A DNA stretch of 64,000 bases. Origin: JADJPO01 sp963825645. Lineage in GTDB: Bacteria > Actinomycetota > Actinomycetes > Actinomycetales > Kineosporiaceae. The position numbers and the translations under genes are program-made. Numbering within the stretch: the first letter of the stretch is position 1; each line of letters opens with the position of its first letter. This document shows positions 1 to 8,719 of the stretch, in pieces. Location of the stretch: NCBI GenBank assembly GCA_963825645.1, contig CAWGTT010000004.1:62001-126000 (forward strand), given 5' to 3'. Under the pieces are notes generated by a model. The model did not search any database, was not told where the DNA came from, and was given only the letters and a program-made list of their open reading frames with translations.

Positions 1-2
1 TG

Positions 3-110
3 ATCGCCCTGGACCGCCCGCTGGTCGAGCTGCCTGCGCTGGCCGGCGGGATCGACCTCGGAGCGCTCTACCAGCTCGCCGACATGCTCGCTGAGCAGGG
101 ACTGTCATGA
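3..110 (+). CDS. ArsA/Get3-like ATPase, C-terminal end only
   Basis: The window opens inside an open frame whose last 35 residues are visible; they end in LAEQGLS and a TGA that overlaps the next gene's ATG (ATGA). Too little remains to show a domain. Context suggests the first of two paired ArsA-like ATPases, as in the Rv3679-Rv3680 arrangement of mycobacteria, because the next gene is the second member and the following genes match that locus. The identity is an inference from synteny; the frame and its translational coupling are seen directly. Confidence 0.6.
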   Translation: MALDRPLVELPALAGGIDLGALYQLADMLAEQGLS

Positions 111-1303
111 CGCTGTCACGCAGGCCGTCCCGCCTGGACGTCGACGCTCTACTCACCGACCCGGCCACCAGAGTCGTGGTCTGCTGCGGCGCGGGCGGTG
201 TCGGCAAGACCACCACCTCGGCGGCGCTCGCGCTGCGAGCCGCCGAACGCGGGCGCCGGGTCGTGGTGCTCACCATCGATCCGGCGCGCCGACTGGCGCA
301 GGCGATGGGACTTGTCGAGCTGGACAACAGCCCGCGCCCGGTGCCAGGGATCGGCACTGAGGCCGGGGGCAGCCTGGACGCGATGATGTTGGACATGAAA
401 CGCACCTTCGACGAGGTGATCGTCGCCCACGCCTCGCCCGACAAGGCCCGCCAGATCTTCGACAACCCCTTCTACCAGGCGCTGTCCAGCTCCTTCGCCG
501 GCACCCAGGAGTACATGGCGATGGAGAAGCTCGGCCAGCTGCGGGCCCAGGCCGAGACGAACGGTTCGATGGGAGCGGCTTGGGACCTGATCGTCGTCGA
601 TACCCCGCCCAGCCGGTCCGCCCTGGACTTCCTGGACGCCCCCCAGCGGCTCGGCTCGTTCCTGGACGGACGCCTGATCAGGGTTCTGGCGGCGCCGGCG
701 AAGGCGGGTGGCCGGGCCTACCTCAGAGTGGTCTCGGCCGCGGTGAGCGGGGCCACCGGGGTGCTGACCCGGCTGCTCGGGGCCCAGATCCTCAAGGACG
801 TCCAGTCGTTCGTGGCCGCGCTCGACACGGTGTTCGGATCGTTCCGGGAGCGGGCCGAGGACACCTACCGGCTGCTGCAACGCGAGGGCACCGCCTTCGT
901 GGTCGTGGCCGCGCCGGAACCGGACGCTCTACGCGAGGCGTCCTACTTCGTCGAGCGGCTCGGTGCCGAGCGCATGCCGCTGGCCGGCTTGGTGCTCAAC
1001 CGGGTCCAGGGGGAACAGGCCGCCGACCTGTCGGCAGAACGGGCCGCTGCGGCGGCCGAAGAGCTGGACGACGCGGGCGGCCACGCGCTGACCGCGTCAC
1101 TGTTGCGGATCCACGCCGACCGCATGCACCGTCGGGCTCGGGAACAGGCGCTAGCCAGGCGATTCACCTCGGCGCACCCCGACGTTCCCGTCGTAGAGGT
1201 GGCAGCCCTGGCCGAGGACGTGCACGACATGGAGGGATTGCGATTGATCGGCCAGGAGATGACCGTCGCACTGGCCCGATCCGACCCGCTCCGGGCCGGA
1301 TGA
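107..1303 (+). CDS. ArsA/Get3-family P-loop ATPase (second of pair)
   Basis: A 398-residue cytoplasmic ATPase. The deviant Walker A motif GAGGVGKTT lies at residues 28-36, and a switch-like VVDTPPS near residue 165 is typical of the ArsA/Get3 (anion-transporting ATPase, SIMIBI) family. It follows the upstream gene with an ATGA overlap, so the two are co-translated. In mycobacteria the homologous pair sits beside whiB4 and ponA2, and the same order is seen here. The biological substrate of these actinobacterial ATPases is not settled; an arsenic-resistance role is not implied, since no arsB or arsR is nearby. Confidence 0.9.
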   Translation: MTLSRRPSRLDVDALLTDPATRVVVCCGAGGVGKTTTSAALALRAAERGRRVVVLTIDPARRLAQAMGLVELDNSPRPVPGIGTEAGGSLDAMMLDMKRTFDEVIVAHASPDKARQIFDNPFYQALSSSFAGTQEYMAMEKLGQLRAQAETNGSMGAAWDLIVVDTPPSRSALDFLDAPQRLGSFLDGRLIRVLAAPAKAGGRAYLRVVSAAVSGATGVLTRLLGAQILKDVQSFVAALDTVFGSFRERAEDTYRLLQREGTAFVVVAAPEPDALREASYFVERLGAERMPLAGLVLNRVQGEQAADLSAERAAAAAEELDDAGGHALTASLLRIHADRMHRRAREQALARRFTSAHPDVPVVEVAALAEDVHDMEGLRLIGQEMTVALARSDPLRAG

Positions 1304-1329
1304 CACGTCGCGCAGTCCGAGAAGTGCGG

Positions 1330-1635
1330 TCAGGCGCTCTCGCGCGAGACGGTGAACATGCGCTCGTGCTCGGAACGGGCAGTCTCCAGGAGCCGCTGCC
1401 ACGAAGCGACGTTAGGCCGGCGACGGAGCAACGCCCGGCGCTCACGCTCGGTCATCCCACCCCAGACGCCGAACTCGATCCGGTTGTCGAGTGCGTCGGC
1501 GAGGCACTCGGTCCGCACGGGGCAGGCCATGCACACGGCCTTGGCGCGATTCTGCGCCGCACCCTGAACGAAGAGCATGTCGGGGTCCGTCGCGCGACAG
1601 GCCCCCCGCGCCGCCCAGTCGTTGGTGCCGCTCAT
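1330..1635 (-). CDS. whiB4: WhiB-family iron-sulfur transcriptional regulator (WhiB4/WblA type)
   Basis: A 101-residue protein with the four cluster-ligating cysteines at residues 13, 35, 38 and 44 (the C-x2-C-x5-C spacing of the family) followed by GVWGG at about 56-60 and a basic tail RRALLRRRP that contacts DNA. The start is fixed by a GGAGGAACTGGA ribosome-binding site immediately upstream of the ATG at 1635. WhiB proteins bind a [4Fe-4S] cluster and act with the housekeeping sigma factor as redox-responsive regulators. Position between the ArsA-like pair and the PonA2-type gene, on the opposite strand, matches whiB4 of mycobacteria and wblA of Streptomyces, so orthology is likely by synteny. 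Confidence 0.92.
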   Translation of the reverse strand: MSGTNDWAARGACRATDPDMLFVQGAAQNRAKAVCMACPVRTECLADALDNRIEFGVWGGMTERERRALLRRRPNVASWQRLLETARSEHERMFTVSRESA

Positions 1636-2026
1636 TCCAGTTCCTCCCGTGTGGTCGCCCCGTTGAAGCGTCCGACCTCGTCCCCCACGCCCCACCTTGG
1701 GCCCTCTGACACTACGTCACGCAGCGTGCCCAGGGTACGGTCCGGATGAATGATATTCCGTCGTCACCTCGTTGTCGTGCATCACTTTCTGTAACGCCAA
1801 CGTGCGTGGGTGCGCCCCGCACACCCATGTGGCCCATCGCTGCGGGACGCCGGGGCGTTACACCCCGACCCACATTCTGCACGCCACCGGGGATCCGCGG
1901 CTCCGAAGGGCGCCGTCCGGCTCTCACCTGCTCGGAGCCGCGGTGCGCGCGACCCGCCGACCGTGCCGCGGATCGCGGCTCCTCACCGTAGGCTGACCAG
2001 GCAGCCTGCATTGTCGAGGAGCACAC
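1636..2026. other. Divergent intergenic region whiB4-ponA2
   Basis: This 390-bp stretch separates two divergently transcribed genes and must hold both promoters. I see no convincing protein-coding frame in it; overlapping open frames have no ribosome-binding site and no family resemblance. Confidence 0.5.
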
Positions 2027-4552
2027 ATGCGCCCCACCGCGTCGAACAGGTCATCCCTGTCGATGTCTCAGTCTCGTCTGCCCGTCCTGCTCTCGGCGTT
2101 CGTCGCGACCAGCCTGGTCGCCGGTGTGCTGCTGGCAGGTCTGGTGCTGCCCGCGGCAGGCGCGGCCGGGCTGTTGGCCCGTGACGGGCTCACCCTGTTC
2201 AACACCCTCGACGCGCAGCTGGAGGAGATGCCGCTGCCCGAGGGCTCGACGATGTACGCCAGCGACGGAAAGACGGTGATCGCCAAGTTCTACGAGGAGA
2301 ACCGGGTGGTCACCCCGCTGAGCAAGATCGCACCGGTGATGCAGCAGGCGGTGGTCGCCATCGAGGACGCCAGGTTCTACGACCACGGCGGCGTCGACCC
2401 CAAGGGCCTGGCCCGGGCCCTGATCAGCAACGAGCTGAACGACGGTCAGATCCAAGGTGCCTCGACGTTGACCCAGCAGTACGTGAAGAACGTGTTGCTG
2501 GAGAGCGCGATCGCGGCCGGCAACAAGGACGCCGCGGCTGCCGCCACTGAACGAACGAACGCGCGCAAGATCAAAGAGATCCGGATGGCGATCCAGTACG
2601 AGCGGGACCACTCCAAGGACGAGATCCTCGAGGGCTACCTGAACATCGCCAACTACGGGCAGAACAACTACGGCGTGGAGGCCGCGGCCCGGTACTTCTT
2701 CAAGACCAGCGCCGCGAAGCTCGACCTCGCTCAGGCGGCGCTGCTCGCCGGGCTGGTGCAGATTCCCGAGACCTACAACCCGTTCAACCATCCTGAGGCG
2801 GCCACCGAGCGGCGGCGACAGGTGCTGACCCGGATGCTCGAGCTCGGTCTGATCACCCAGACCCAGTTCGCCGAGGCCGACGCGGCGCCGTTGCCGACCG
2901 AACCCAACCGGGCGCTGTCCGGGTGCGTGACCGCCGGGCAGTTCGGCTACTTCTGCGACTACGCGCTGAAGATGCTGCTCACCGACGCGCGCTACGCCTC
3001 GTTGGGCGAGACCGACAAGGACCGGCTGAACGTGATCAAGCGTGGTGGCTTGAAGATCGTCACCACGGTGGACGCCAAGCTGCAGAAGGCGGCGACCGCC
3101 GCCCTGATGAAGAAGATCCCGGCTGCTGACCCGAGCGGGGTGGCCGCCGCCGCGGTGACAGTCGAGCCGGGGACCGGCAAGGTGCTGGCGATCGCTCAGA
3201 ACTCCCGCTTCAACCCGATAAAGGGCCCCGGTCAGACCGAGGTGAGCTATGGCGTGGACCAAGTTTACGGCGCCTCGCTGGGCTTCCAGGTCGGCTCCAA
3301 CTTCAAACCGTTCACGCTGGCGACCTGGCTGAGCAAGAACAAGGGGCTCTACACGAACGTGAACGGCGACATCACCAAGCGCCCGTTCAGTGACTTCACC
3401 GCGTGCGGCAAGCGGCTGAGCGGTCAGACCTACTCGTTCAGCAACTCCGAGGGCCGTGGGCAGCCGACGATCGACGTCATGTCCGCCACCTACCGGTCGG
3501 TGAACACCGCCTACGTCGACATCGAGAGCCGGCTCGACATGTGCGACATCGCCAAGACCGCCGAGAAGCTCGGTGTGCACCTGGCCTCGGTGCCGTTCGA
3601 CAACTCCTGCCAAGCTGACGGCAAACCATCGACCAAGGTGCCGACCCAGTGCCCGAGCCTGACTCTCGGCTCGTTCAACATCTCCCCGATGACGATGGCC
3701 AGCGCCTATGCGGTGTTCGCCAGCGAGGGCACCTACTGCCCGCCGACCCCGGTGTTGTCGCTGGCCGACAGGGCCGGCACGGCGATGGCCGTGGGCAAGA
3801 CCGTGTGCGATGCCAAGGCCCTGCCGGTGAACGTTGCGCGCGGGGTCACCTACGCGCTGAAGAACGTGTTCACCCGGGGGACGGCGACCAACATCGGCCG
3901 GACGCCGTGGCCGGCCGGGGGCAAGACCGGCACCACCGACGCCTCGATCCACACGTGGTTCACCGGGTACACCAAGCAGCGGGCCACCTCGGTCGTGGTG
4001 ACCGACCCGAGGGTCTACTCACGAGGGACCCTGAACTCGCCCGGCCAAAAGAGCCTCAACAGCCGCGAGATCGGCGGCCGCTACTACAGCAGGGTGTACG
4101 GCTCGACGATCGCCGCCCCGCTCTGGCGCGAGATCATGGGTACCGCGATGGCCGGTCTGCCCGACAAGGACTGGAAGGCGCCGACCGGCAAGGTGCTCAC
4201 CGGCAGCGGCATCCGGGTCGCCGACGTGACCGGCCGCAGCATCGGAGAGGCCACCGGCATTCTGAGCAGCCAAGGCTTCAGGGTCCGGGTGAGCCGTCCG
4301 GTGGCCTCCGCCCTCGGCGCCGACCGGGTGGCTCGTACCTCCCCCTCGGCCGGTGGACGCCTCGAACGGGGCAGCACCGTCACCCTCTACCCGGGTGACG
4401 GAAGCCTGGCTCCGCCGCCGCCACCGCAGGTGAATGACCCCGGCCGCGGTGGCGGTGGCGGTGGCGGTGGGAACGGCGGTGGCGGTGGCGGTGGGAACGG
4501 TGGCGGTGGCGGTGGCGGTGGGAACGACGGAGGCGGAGGCGGCCGTTTTTGA
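2027..4552 (+). CDS. ponA2: Class A penicillin-binding protein with PASTA domain (PonA2-like)
   Basis: An 841-residue bifunctional peptidoglycan synthase. An N-terminal signal-anchor (about residues 20-48) precedes a GT51 glycosyltransferase domain with EDARFYDHGG (about 112-121), GASTLTQQ (about 143-150) and RKIKEIR. The transpeptidase domain carries the SxxK motif SNFK (Ser about 424), SVN (about 491) and KTG (about 632). A single PASTA domain (about 725-790) binds peptidoglycan or beta-lactams in this family. The protein ends in an unusual low-complexity tail of about 40 residues made almost wholly of glycine and asparagine. The start follows a GAGGAG site 7 nt upstream. The opposite-strand yqeY-type gene is convergent and only 3 bp away. 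Confidence 0.95.
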   Translation: MRPTASNRSSLSMSQSRLPVLLSAFVATSLVAGVLLAGLVLPAAGAAGLLARDGLTLFNTLDAQLEEMPLPEGSTMYASDGKTVIAKFYEENRVVTPLSKIAPVMQQAVVAIEDARFYDHGGVDPKGLARALISNELNDGQIQGASTLTQQYVKNVLLESAIAAGNKDAAAAATERTNARKIKEIRMAIQYERDHSKDEILEGYLNIANYGQNNYGVEAAARYFFKTSAAKLDLAQAALLAGLVQIPETYNPFNHPEAATERRRQVLTRMLELGLITQTQFAEADAAPLPTEPNRALSGCVTAGQFGYFCDYALKMLLTDARYASLGETDKDRLNVIKRGGLKIVTTVDAKLQKAATAALMKKIPAADPSGVAAAAVTVEPGTGKVLAIAQNSRFNPIKGPGQTEVSYGVDQVYGASLGFQVGSNFKPFTLATWLSKNKGLYTNVNGDITKRPFSDFTACGKRLSGQTYSFSNSEGRGQPTIDVMSATYRSVNTAYVDIESRLDMCDIAKTAEKLGVHLASVPFDNSCQADGKPSTKVPTQCPSLTLGSFNISPMTMASAYAVFASEGTYCPPTPVLSLADRAGTAMAVGKTVCDAKALPVNVARGVTYALKNVFTRGTATNIGRTPWPAGGKTGTTDASIHTWFTGYTKQRATSVVVTDPRVYSRGTLNSPGQKSLNSREIGGRYYSRVYGSTIAAPLWREIMGTAMAGLPDKDWKAPTGKVLTGSGIRVADVTGRSIGEATGILSSQGFRVRVSRPVASALGADRVARTSPSAGGRLERGSTVTLYPGDGSLAPPPPPQVNDPGRGGGGGGGGNGGGGGGGNGGGGGGGGNDGGGGGRF

Positions 4553-4555
4553 GGC

Positions 4556-5020
4556 TCAGCCGAGCTGACGCCGGACCTCCGCGGCGACCCGCCCGCCCTC
4601 GGCGCGCCCTGCCACCTGGGGCTGCACGACCTTCATGACCCGGCCCATCGCGGCCATCCCGCTCGCACCGGACGCCGCGGCGCCCGCGATCGCCGCCGTG
4701 ACCAGCACGGCCAGCTCGTCGTCCGACAGCTGCTGTGGCAGATAGCCCTCGAGCACGGCCAGCTCGGCCAGCTCCCGCTCCGACGACTCCGAACGGCCCG
4801 CGTCGGCGAAGGCTGTGGCGGCCTCGCGCCGCTTCTTGGCCTCCTTGCCAAGGACGGCGACCACCTCGTCGTCGGAGAGGGTGCGCTCGGTGTCGCCGGC
4901 GACCTCGGCCGACCGAATGCCCGTCAGCGCCATCCGTAGCGTCGCCGCCGCGACCTCGTCCCGCGACCGGATCGCTACGGTGAGGTCGGACTGCAAGCGG
5001 GACTTCAGGTCATCGGCCAC
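4556..5020 (-). CDS. YqeY / GatB-like (Asn/Gln amidotransferase tail) protein
   Basis: A 154-residue protein, the normal size of the YqeY family. It has the recurring features LKSRLQSDL at the start, TLRMAL, KEAKKRREAATAF and EGYLPQQLSDDEL in the middle, and GRVMKVVQPQV near the C terminus. The family resembles the tRNA-binding tail of GatB, but its stand-alone role is unknown. I chose the GTG at 5020 because homologues begin at this point and an AGGA-containing site precedes it; an ATG 129 bp upstream would add residues of unlikely composition. The same gene lies between ponA2 and the phosphoesterase in several actinobacteria. Confidence 0.88.
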   Translation of the reverse strand: MADDLKSRLQSDLTVAIRSRDEVAAATLRMALTGIRSAEVAGDTERTLSDDEVVAVLGKEAKKRREAATAFADAGRSESSERELAELAVLEGYLPQQLSDDELAVLVTAAIAGAAASGASGMAAMGRVMKVVQPQVAGRAEGGRVAAEVRRQLG

Positions 5021-5052
5021 CCCCGCATCCTGCCACCCGCTCTTCCCTGTCC

Positions 5053-5122
5053 GGGCGCAACCCCTGTCCGGGCACAACGTGGCGTTGCGCCCGTCTGGCG
5101 GGCACAACGTCACGCCGTGCCC
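5053..5122. repeat. Nested inverted repeats between divergent genes
   Basis: GGGCGCAAC at 5053-5061 is the exact inverse of GTTGCGCCC at 5084-5092, and GGGCAC at 5100-5105 inverts GTGCCC at 5117-5122. The element GGGCACAACGT also occurs twice as a direct repeat. It lies in the divergent region upstream of both flanking genes, so a regulatory site is possible; no known operator is recognised. Confidence 0.55.
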
Positions 5123-5241
5123 ATCGGGGACGGGTGCGATGCCACTCACAGTCGTCGGACGACGTCACGTCGGGTGACGGAACCACGAGGGCGGGACTCG
5201 AGCGGACGGCGTGTGATCGTTGTCTCTGCGACGATGGTCGG

Positions 5242-6201
5242 ATGCACCACACCGCCCACGCCGACTCCCGCAGACGCCTGTCGCCGGCCATGGCCGCGCT
5301 TGCCGTCGGGGCGACCGGGGTGGGCGGTCTCGGCTACGCCTGGCTGGAAGCGCGCCATTTCGCGCTGCGCCGGTACACGCTGCCGGTCCTGCCGCCGGGC
5401 AGTAGCGCGCTGCGGGTGCTGCACATCTCGGACCTTCACCTGGTCCCCCGTCAGCGCCGCAAGTCCGCCTGGGTGCAGTCACTGGCCGGCCTCGAGCCCG
5501 ACCTGGTGGTCTCCACCGGTGACACCATCGCCGCCATGGACGCGGTCGGGCCGGCCCTGGCCGCACACGGCGCCCTGCTCGACCGGCCGGGCGTGTTCGT
5601 CATGGGCTCGAACGACTACTTCGCACCGAAAGTGAAGAGCCCTACCCGGTACCTACTCCCCCACGGCGGCGCTCGCCGGATCCATGGCGGCTCGCTGCCG
5701 ACCGACGACTTGGTGAAGGGCTTCCTCGACGCGGGCTGGATCGACCTCAACAACCGCCGGGCGGTGCTGGACGTCTCCGGCAAGCGACTGGAGTTCATCG
5801 GAGTCGACGACCCGCACATCAAGCGGGACCGCTACGACTTGGTCGCTGGGCCGGCCGCCGAGTCGGCGGCGCTGACGATCGGCGTCGCCCACGCGCCGTA
5901 CCGCCGAGTGCTCGATGCGATGACCGTGGACGGCGCCGGGCTGCTGCTCGCCGGTCACACCCACGGCGGTCAGCTCTGCCTGCCGGGGTTCGGAGCTCTG
6001 GTGACCAACTGCGACCTCCCACGGTCCCAGGCCAAGGGGGTCTCCCGGTGGCCGGCAGACCGAGAGCAGACCGAGGACGGCGCGCCGCCACCCGCGTGGA
6101 TGAATGTGTCGGCTGGCCTGGGCACATCGCCGTTCACCGCCGTCCGGTTCGCCTGCCGCCCCGAGGCAAGCCTGCTCACCCTGGTCGCCGCCGAGTTCTG
6201 A
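5242..6201 (+). CDS. Membrane-anchored metallophosphoesterase
   Basis: A 319-residue calcineurin-like phosphoesterase. One hydrophobic N-terminal segment (about residues 12-30) should anchor it to the membrane. The metal-binding motifs appear in order: SDLHL (about 62-66), GDT (about 94), GSND in place of GNHD (about 120) and GHTHGG (about 238-243). The family relates to UDP-diacylglucosamine hydrolase-like and YkuE-type enzymes, but the substrate is not known; Rv3683 is the positional counterpart in M. tuberculosis. The ATG at 5242 was chosen because the 36 residues an upstream start would add do not look like protein. The N-for-H change in the third motif is common in this subfamily. Confidence 0.9.
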   Translation: MHHTAHADSRRRLSPAMAALAVGATGVGGLGYAWLEARHFALRRYTLPVLPPGSSALRVLHISDLHLVPRQRRKSAWVQSLAGLEPDLVVSTGDTIAAMDAVGPALAAHGALLDRPGVFVMGSNDYFAPKVKSPTRYLLPHGGARRIHGGSLPTDDLVKGFLDAGWIDLNNRRAVLDVSGKRLEFIGVDDPHIKRDRYDLVAGPAAESAALTIGVAHAPYRRVLDAMTVDGAGLLLAGHTHGGQLCLPGFGALVTNCDLPRSQAKGVSRWPADREQTEDGAPPPAWMNVSAGLGTSPFTAVRFACRPEASLLTLVAAEF

Positions 6202-6272
6202 ACGGACGGCGCGACGCCGGCGAACCGGTTTCGTCGCCACCCTGGGGCTCGGCTATCCTGACGAGGCTTGAC

Positions 6273-6346
<74 letters not shown>

Positions 6347-6434
6347 CCCGCAAAGGTGCAGGTCAGGGGCTTCCTCTCAAGAGTGAGGGAGCCCTTTCTG
6401 CGTCGAGTACAGCAGCAAAGTACAGCAGTAGCTG

Positions 6435-7675
6435 TCACTCGAGGCTGTCTCCCAGCCTCCGCAGCGCCTCGGTCGTCGCTGCGGAGCTCGCTTTGGCATA
6501 GATCTCCATCGTGACCGACAGGTCCGCGTGGCGCAGGATCCGCATGATGACCCGCGGGTGCACATCGAGGTCGACCAGCAGCGTCGCGCAGGTCCGCCGG
6601 GCGTCGTGGATCGTCAGGTGACGCACGCCGGCGGTCTCGCACCGGGCGGTGAACCTCCGGTTGAGGGTCCTCGGGTCGACCGGCGTGCCGTACCGTCCCG
6701 TGAAGACGAAGCGGGCTCCGGACTCTCGTCCGACCCAGGCATCACAGCTGCGATCTGGTCCGCCGTCTGAGCCTCGCGCCGGCGAGCAAGGGCGGTACGG
6801 ACGATCCGGGGCATCGGCATGGAGGCATCAGAGGCCTCCGTCTTGGTCTCGCGGTATAGCAGTTCGCGACGGACCCGCTGGAGCTGATGGTCAACCACGA
6901 GTTCGGCAGCGTCCAGGTCGACGCTGTCCCATGTCAGTCCCAGCACCTCGCCCTTGCGCAGCCCGAGGACCAACACGAGTACATAGGCCGCGTAGAAGGG
7001 GTCGTCATCTTCAGCAGCGGACTCGAGGAACCGGCGCGCTTCGTCACTGGTCCACGGAATCACGTTGCGCTTGCGTTGCTTGGGGAGCTTGACGAGCGCG
7101 GCGACGTTCTTCTCGACGAGTTCCTCCCGCATCGCCGCCGCAAGCGCGGACCGCAAGACCGTCCGGAGGTCCTTGATGGTGCGTGGTGACGGGTTCGCGT
7201 GGCAGCAGCGGCCCACGGCGCGGCACATCGCCAGGGCAGGATCTCGCGCAAACCGCCGGTCGTCTCTACCTTGGGCGCAGCACTGACACTGATCCGGCAG
7301 GGCATTGAGCCAACGCTGCACGTCCGCGACTCGAACTCGGTCGATACGGTGGTCCCCCAATCCCGGCACAAGGTAGTTGCGCACGTGACTCTCGTAGGTC
7401 GCATGCGTCAGCGGAGCAAGGTTCGGAGCAACCGTCTCCTCCAGCCACCGATGGAGGAACTGCTGCACGGTTGGCACCCGAGTCGCCACCGGGCCACGAG
7501 CAGCGGCCTGGGAGAGATCGAGCCACTTTGCGTGCACTTCTGGGCGCGTCTTGCCGTAGACATACTTGCGCTGCCTACGGCCGCTCGGTGTCGTGATCCA
7601 GACGTACGCGGCGAACCCGTTGCGGTACGGGTAGATCGAGCCTTCGCCGTTCGACCGAGTTCGATTACGAGTCAT
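6435..7675 (-). pseudogene. int: Tyrosine site-specific integrase, frameshifted
   Basis: Read in two frames this is a complete phage/ICE-type tyrosine recombinase. The first frame (from 7675) begins MTRNRTRSNGEGSIYPY, has an SAM-like core-binding domain and the first catalytic arginine in GLRKGEVLG. Near 6750 the reading must shift by one base to continue as ESGARFVFTGRYGTP, then HDARRT (H-x-x-R box), RHADLSVTMEIYAK with the nucleophilic tyrosine, and stop at 6435. It therefore has all catalytic residues but is broken by a single indel, either decay or a sequencing error. Its 3' end abuts the tRNA-Pro gene, the usual layout for an element integrated in a tRNA. Confidence 0.88.
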
Positions 7676-7756
7676 CGCGTGCCCCGCTCGAACTCAACGC
7701 TCTGGTGAGAAGCGGCGTCCTCGCCCACTCCCTGTCGTGATGCCTCGGGGACTGCG

Positions 7757-8008
7757 TCACGGCCTGTCGGTCGCCGCCTCGGCTGCGCGCCGTGCCACGT
7801 ACTCGTCGATCCAGGCGGGAAGGATCCGCCGGCAGCCACCGTCCTTGAGCGAGCGCAGGTCGCCGGTGAGCACGAGCATGCGGACCTTGGTTTCGCCGTA
7901 ACCCAGCATCTGCGCCACTTCCGCAACGGTGTACCAGCGGCGACGCAGTTCCGACTCGTAGAGCGTGACCGGAGCGCGATCATTGTCTCTCCTCGCAGTG
8001 GCGGACAT
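7757..8008 (-). CDS. Excisionase-type helix-turn-helix protein
   Basis: A small 83-residue DNA-binding protein of the excisionase/HTH_17 type: RRRWYTVAEVAQMLGYGET is the HTH and KDGGCRRILPAWIDEYVARR the following winged segment typical of Xis-like proteins. The start at 8008 is supported by a GAGGAGG site 4 nt upstream. It is 82 bp upstream of the integrase on the same strand, as expected for an int-xis pair, and probably sets recombination direction. Confidence 0.82.
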   Translation of the reverse strand: MSATARRDNDRAPVTLYESELRRRWYTVAEVAQMLGYGETKVRMLVLTGDLRSLKDGGCRRILPAWIDEYVARRAAEAATDRP

Positions 8009-8235
8009 GAGACCTCCTCTGAACGACCCCAGTAGGCCTGACCGAGCCAGGCGTGATGCCTGGTCGGGGCGGGCTGTGGACAACCCGCCACCTCCTTAAG
8101 GCGCTGGGGACGGTGTTCGAGGACACGAACCGGGGGAACTCTTTGAGGTGATCCTCGGGTTCGCAGACATCCCATTGGCGGCCACGCGCAGCGATCGCAC
8201 GAGATCCCTACCGCTGGTCTGTGGTGCCCACGCCA

Positions 8236-8601
8236 TCACCTGCGATACCGCGGCTCAACAGGCACCAGCAGCCCCCAAGAGGCCGGGCGCCACATGCCTC
8301 CTGACTCCCAGCCGGCCTTGTTCAGTGACCGCTGCGCCGAACCTCGCCCGGGGACCGCTATCACAAGACGCAGAGCCGGCTCATGGTCCCTCGACCAGCT
8401 CACAAGCAGGCCGCTGCCAGGCGCTTCGATGTGGAGCGCCCAGACACGCCAGAGCGAGCGATCTGCCTCGGCCTCAGTCCCCTCAGTCGTCACAGCCATC
8501 AGGCCAGCCCGGCTCGCGCCATGCCCGGACCGGGGGCCTACACGAGTGCGGCGACCGCGGATGCCTTCGTTGGCGCGGCCGCTTCCTGGTTCCAACGTCA
8601 C
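8236..8601 (-). CDS. Possible small element-encoded protein
   Basis: A 121-residue open frame whose middle (RVWALHIEAPGSGLLVSW) reads like protein, but with no family I recognise and no clear ribosome-binding site. It lies between the xis gene and the next element gene on the same strand. The opposite strand is also open, so coding status is uncertain. The remainder of 8009-8719 shows nothing else. Confidence 0.3.
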   Translation of the reverse strand: MTLEPGSGRANEGIRGRRTRVGPRSGHGASRAGLMAVTTEGTEAEADRSLWRVWALHIEAPGSGLLVSWSRDHEPALRLVIAVPGRGSAQRSLNKAGWESGGMWRPASWGLLVPVEPRYRR

Positions 8602-8719
8602 GATGATGCAGATCGAGCACGCTCAGGGGGGGCGGTGGAGCGCGTCGCCTCGGTAGACCCTGCGCCGCGGCGGGCGAGCCCAGCGAGTGGATTGGTCCGG
8701 GCGGACAGGAGTCCCCCGG

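Noticed and set aside
107..1303. Arsenic-resistance operon
   Set aside because: The ATPase is ArsA-like, but neighbours are WhiB and PonA2-type genes and no arsB, arsC or arsR is present.
2051..3952. A 633-residue minus-strand open frame
   Set aside because: Antisense shadow of the PonA2-type gene.
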